Shown: positions 4,788 through 5,400 of the stretch, piece after piece | How the letters are laid out: each line of letters starts with the position of its first letter | Position numbering within the stretch: position 1 is the stretch's first letter | Assembly (NCBI GenBank): GCA_007135995.1 | Contig: SLHU01000314.1 | Coordinates: 1-5,400, forward strand | Origin: Clostridiales bacterium | Lineage (GTDB): Bacteria > Bacillota > Clostridia > Saccharofermentanales > UBA5734 | DNA length: 5,400 bases | Reading direction: 5' to 3' | Made by a program: the position numbers and the translations under genes | Notes under the pieces: model-generated | What the model was told of the DNA's origin: nothing | The model's input: the letters and a program-made list of their open reading frames with translations, nothing else | The model's database searches: none

Positions 4788-5400
4788 ATGCAAAATCAAG
4801 ATCAGAAAATAAATATAACGGAGCTTAAACCAGCTGTCAGTAAGCCCGCAGCAGCCAGTCAAAAAGAAACGCAGACAGCAGAAACGTCAGCTTCGGAAAA
4901 GAAGATCAAACTCTATTTGCTCACGGGATTTTTGGGTTCAGGCAAAACAACGCTGATTCTCAACTTGCTGGAGCAATTCGAAAAGCAGAAAAAGAAACTG
5001 GCTGTAATTGTCAATGAGTTTGGCAAGGTCAGTGTTGACGGGCCCATACTGGAGCAGCCTTCAGTTCATATTCAGGAACTGAACAACGGTTCTATTTTCT
5101 GCAAATGCCTGGAAGGGCGATTTGTCGAAGCCCTGACGGAAATCAGCGAAAGGAAACCCGATGTGGTTTTGGTTGAGAGCACGGGTCTGGCTGATCCTTC
5201 GGGGATGCAGGATATCATGCGCCAGGTGAACCGGCAGACGAACGGCGCCTTCGCTTACAGCGGGGTTATCTGCCTGGCGGACGCCAAAAACTATTTGCGG
5301 ATCAGTCAAAGCCTGATGACGATCAGCCGGCAGATTCTGGCCAGTACGCTGGTAGTGATCAACAAGGCTGATCTGGTCTCACCCGAACTCATGGCGGAAG
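4788..5400 (+). CDS. CobW/P47K (COG0523) family metal-dependent GTPase, 3' end beyond the window
   Basis: The first 204 codons are present; the gene continues past the right edge. COG0523 proteins are cytoplasmic G3E GTPases that use GTP to deliver metals such as zinc, cobalt, nickel or iron to target proteins. Visible motifs are the P-loop GFLGSGKTT (47-55), NEFGKVSVDG (76-85; many members have E where K80 stands), ESTGLADPS (130-138, the Walker B/G3 region) and NKAD (192-195, guanine specificity). The family's metal motif CxCC appears as C105-K-C107-L108, lacking the last Cys. About 38 residues rich in Ala, Lys, Gln, Thr and Glu precede the GTPase core, whereas relatives usually begin a few residues before the P-loop strand. 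There is no internal Met in this extension, and the strong Shine-Dalgarno at 4773 supports the chosen start. The C-terminal CobW domain lies outside the window, so the metal and target cannot be judged. Confidence 0.93.
   Translation, partial: MQNQDQKINITELKPAVSKPAAASQKETQTAETSASEKKIKLYLLTGFLGSGKTTLILNLLEQFEKQKKKLAVIVNEFGKVSVDGPILEQPSVHIQELNNGSIFCKCLEGRFVEALTEISERKPDVVLVESTGLADPSGMQDIMRQVNRQTNGAFAYSGVICLADAKNYLRISQSLMTISRQILASTLVVINKADLVSPELMAE

Noticed and set aside
5061..5309. Minus-strand ORF opposite the GTPase gene
   Set aside because: The plus strand here encodes clear G3 and surrounding GTPase motifs, so the antisense frame is a shadow.

Overview
The window looks like an ordinary piece of a Bacillota (low-to-moderate GC Gram-positive) chromosome. 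The reasons are strong purine-rich Shine-Dalgarno sites, a TTG start, a Gram-positive style lipoprotein, sigma-A-like promoters with 17-bp spacers and intrinsic terminators with long T-runs. The genus cannot be fixed from the sequence. The membrane CBS protein most resembles clostridial or other anaerobic Bacillota homologues, but that is an impression and not a search result.

Layout from left to right. Positions 1-342 are very AT-rich and hold no convincing gene; they contain a bidirectional terminator (268-311) for the next gene. Positions 343-1896 (minus) encode a secreted seven-repeat RCC1 beta-propeller protein with a C-terminal PxKF-like beta domain. It is preceded by a candidate promoter near 2064-2092 and a leader of about 160 nt that could form alternative hairpins. 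Positions 2223-2249 are a strong terminator closing the cupredoxin lipoprotein gene at 2375-2818 (minus), which has a complete H/C/H/M type-1 copper ligand set. Positions 2819-3285 are non-coding and carry an unusual cluster of short direct and inverted repeats. Positions 3286-4572 (minus) encode a CNNM/CBS/CorC-HlyC membrane protein starting at TTG. A 215-bp divergent promoter region separates it from a COG0523/CobW-type metal GTPase that starts at 4788 (plus) and runs off the right edge.

The genes look like four separate transcription units and not one system: three minus-strand genes, at least two with their own terminators and each with its own candidate promoter, and one divergent gene. 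Two link loosely to metal biology (a copper protein and a COG0523 metallochaperone GTPase). A third family (CNNM/CorC) is linked to divalent cation transport. Nothing in the sequence proves a shared pathway. I see no mobile element, CRISPR array, tRNA or rRNA, and no clear evidence of a new multi-gene system. The points most worth a second look are the RCC1 leader, the 2883-2979 repeat cluster, and the CxC variant, N-terminal extension and Shine-Dalgarno hairpin of the GTPase gene.
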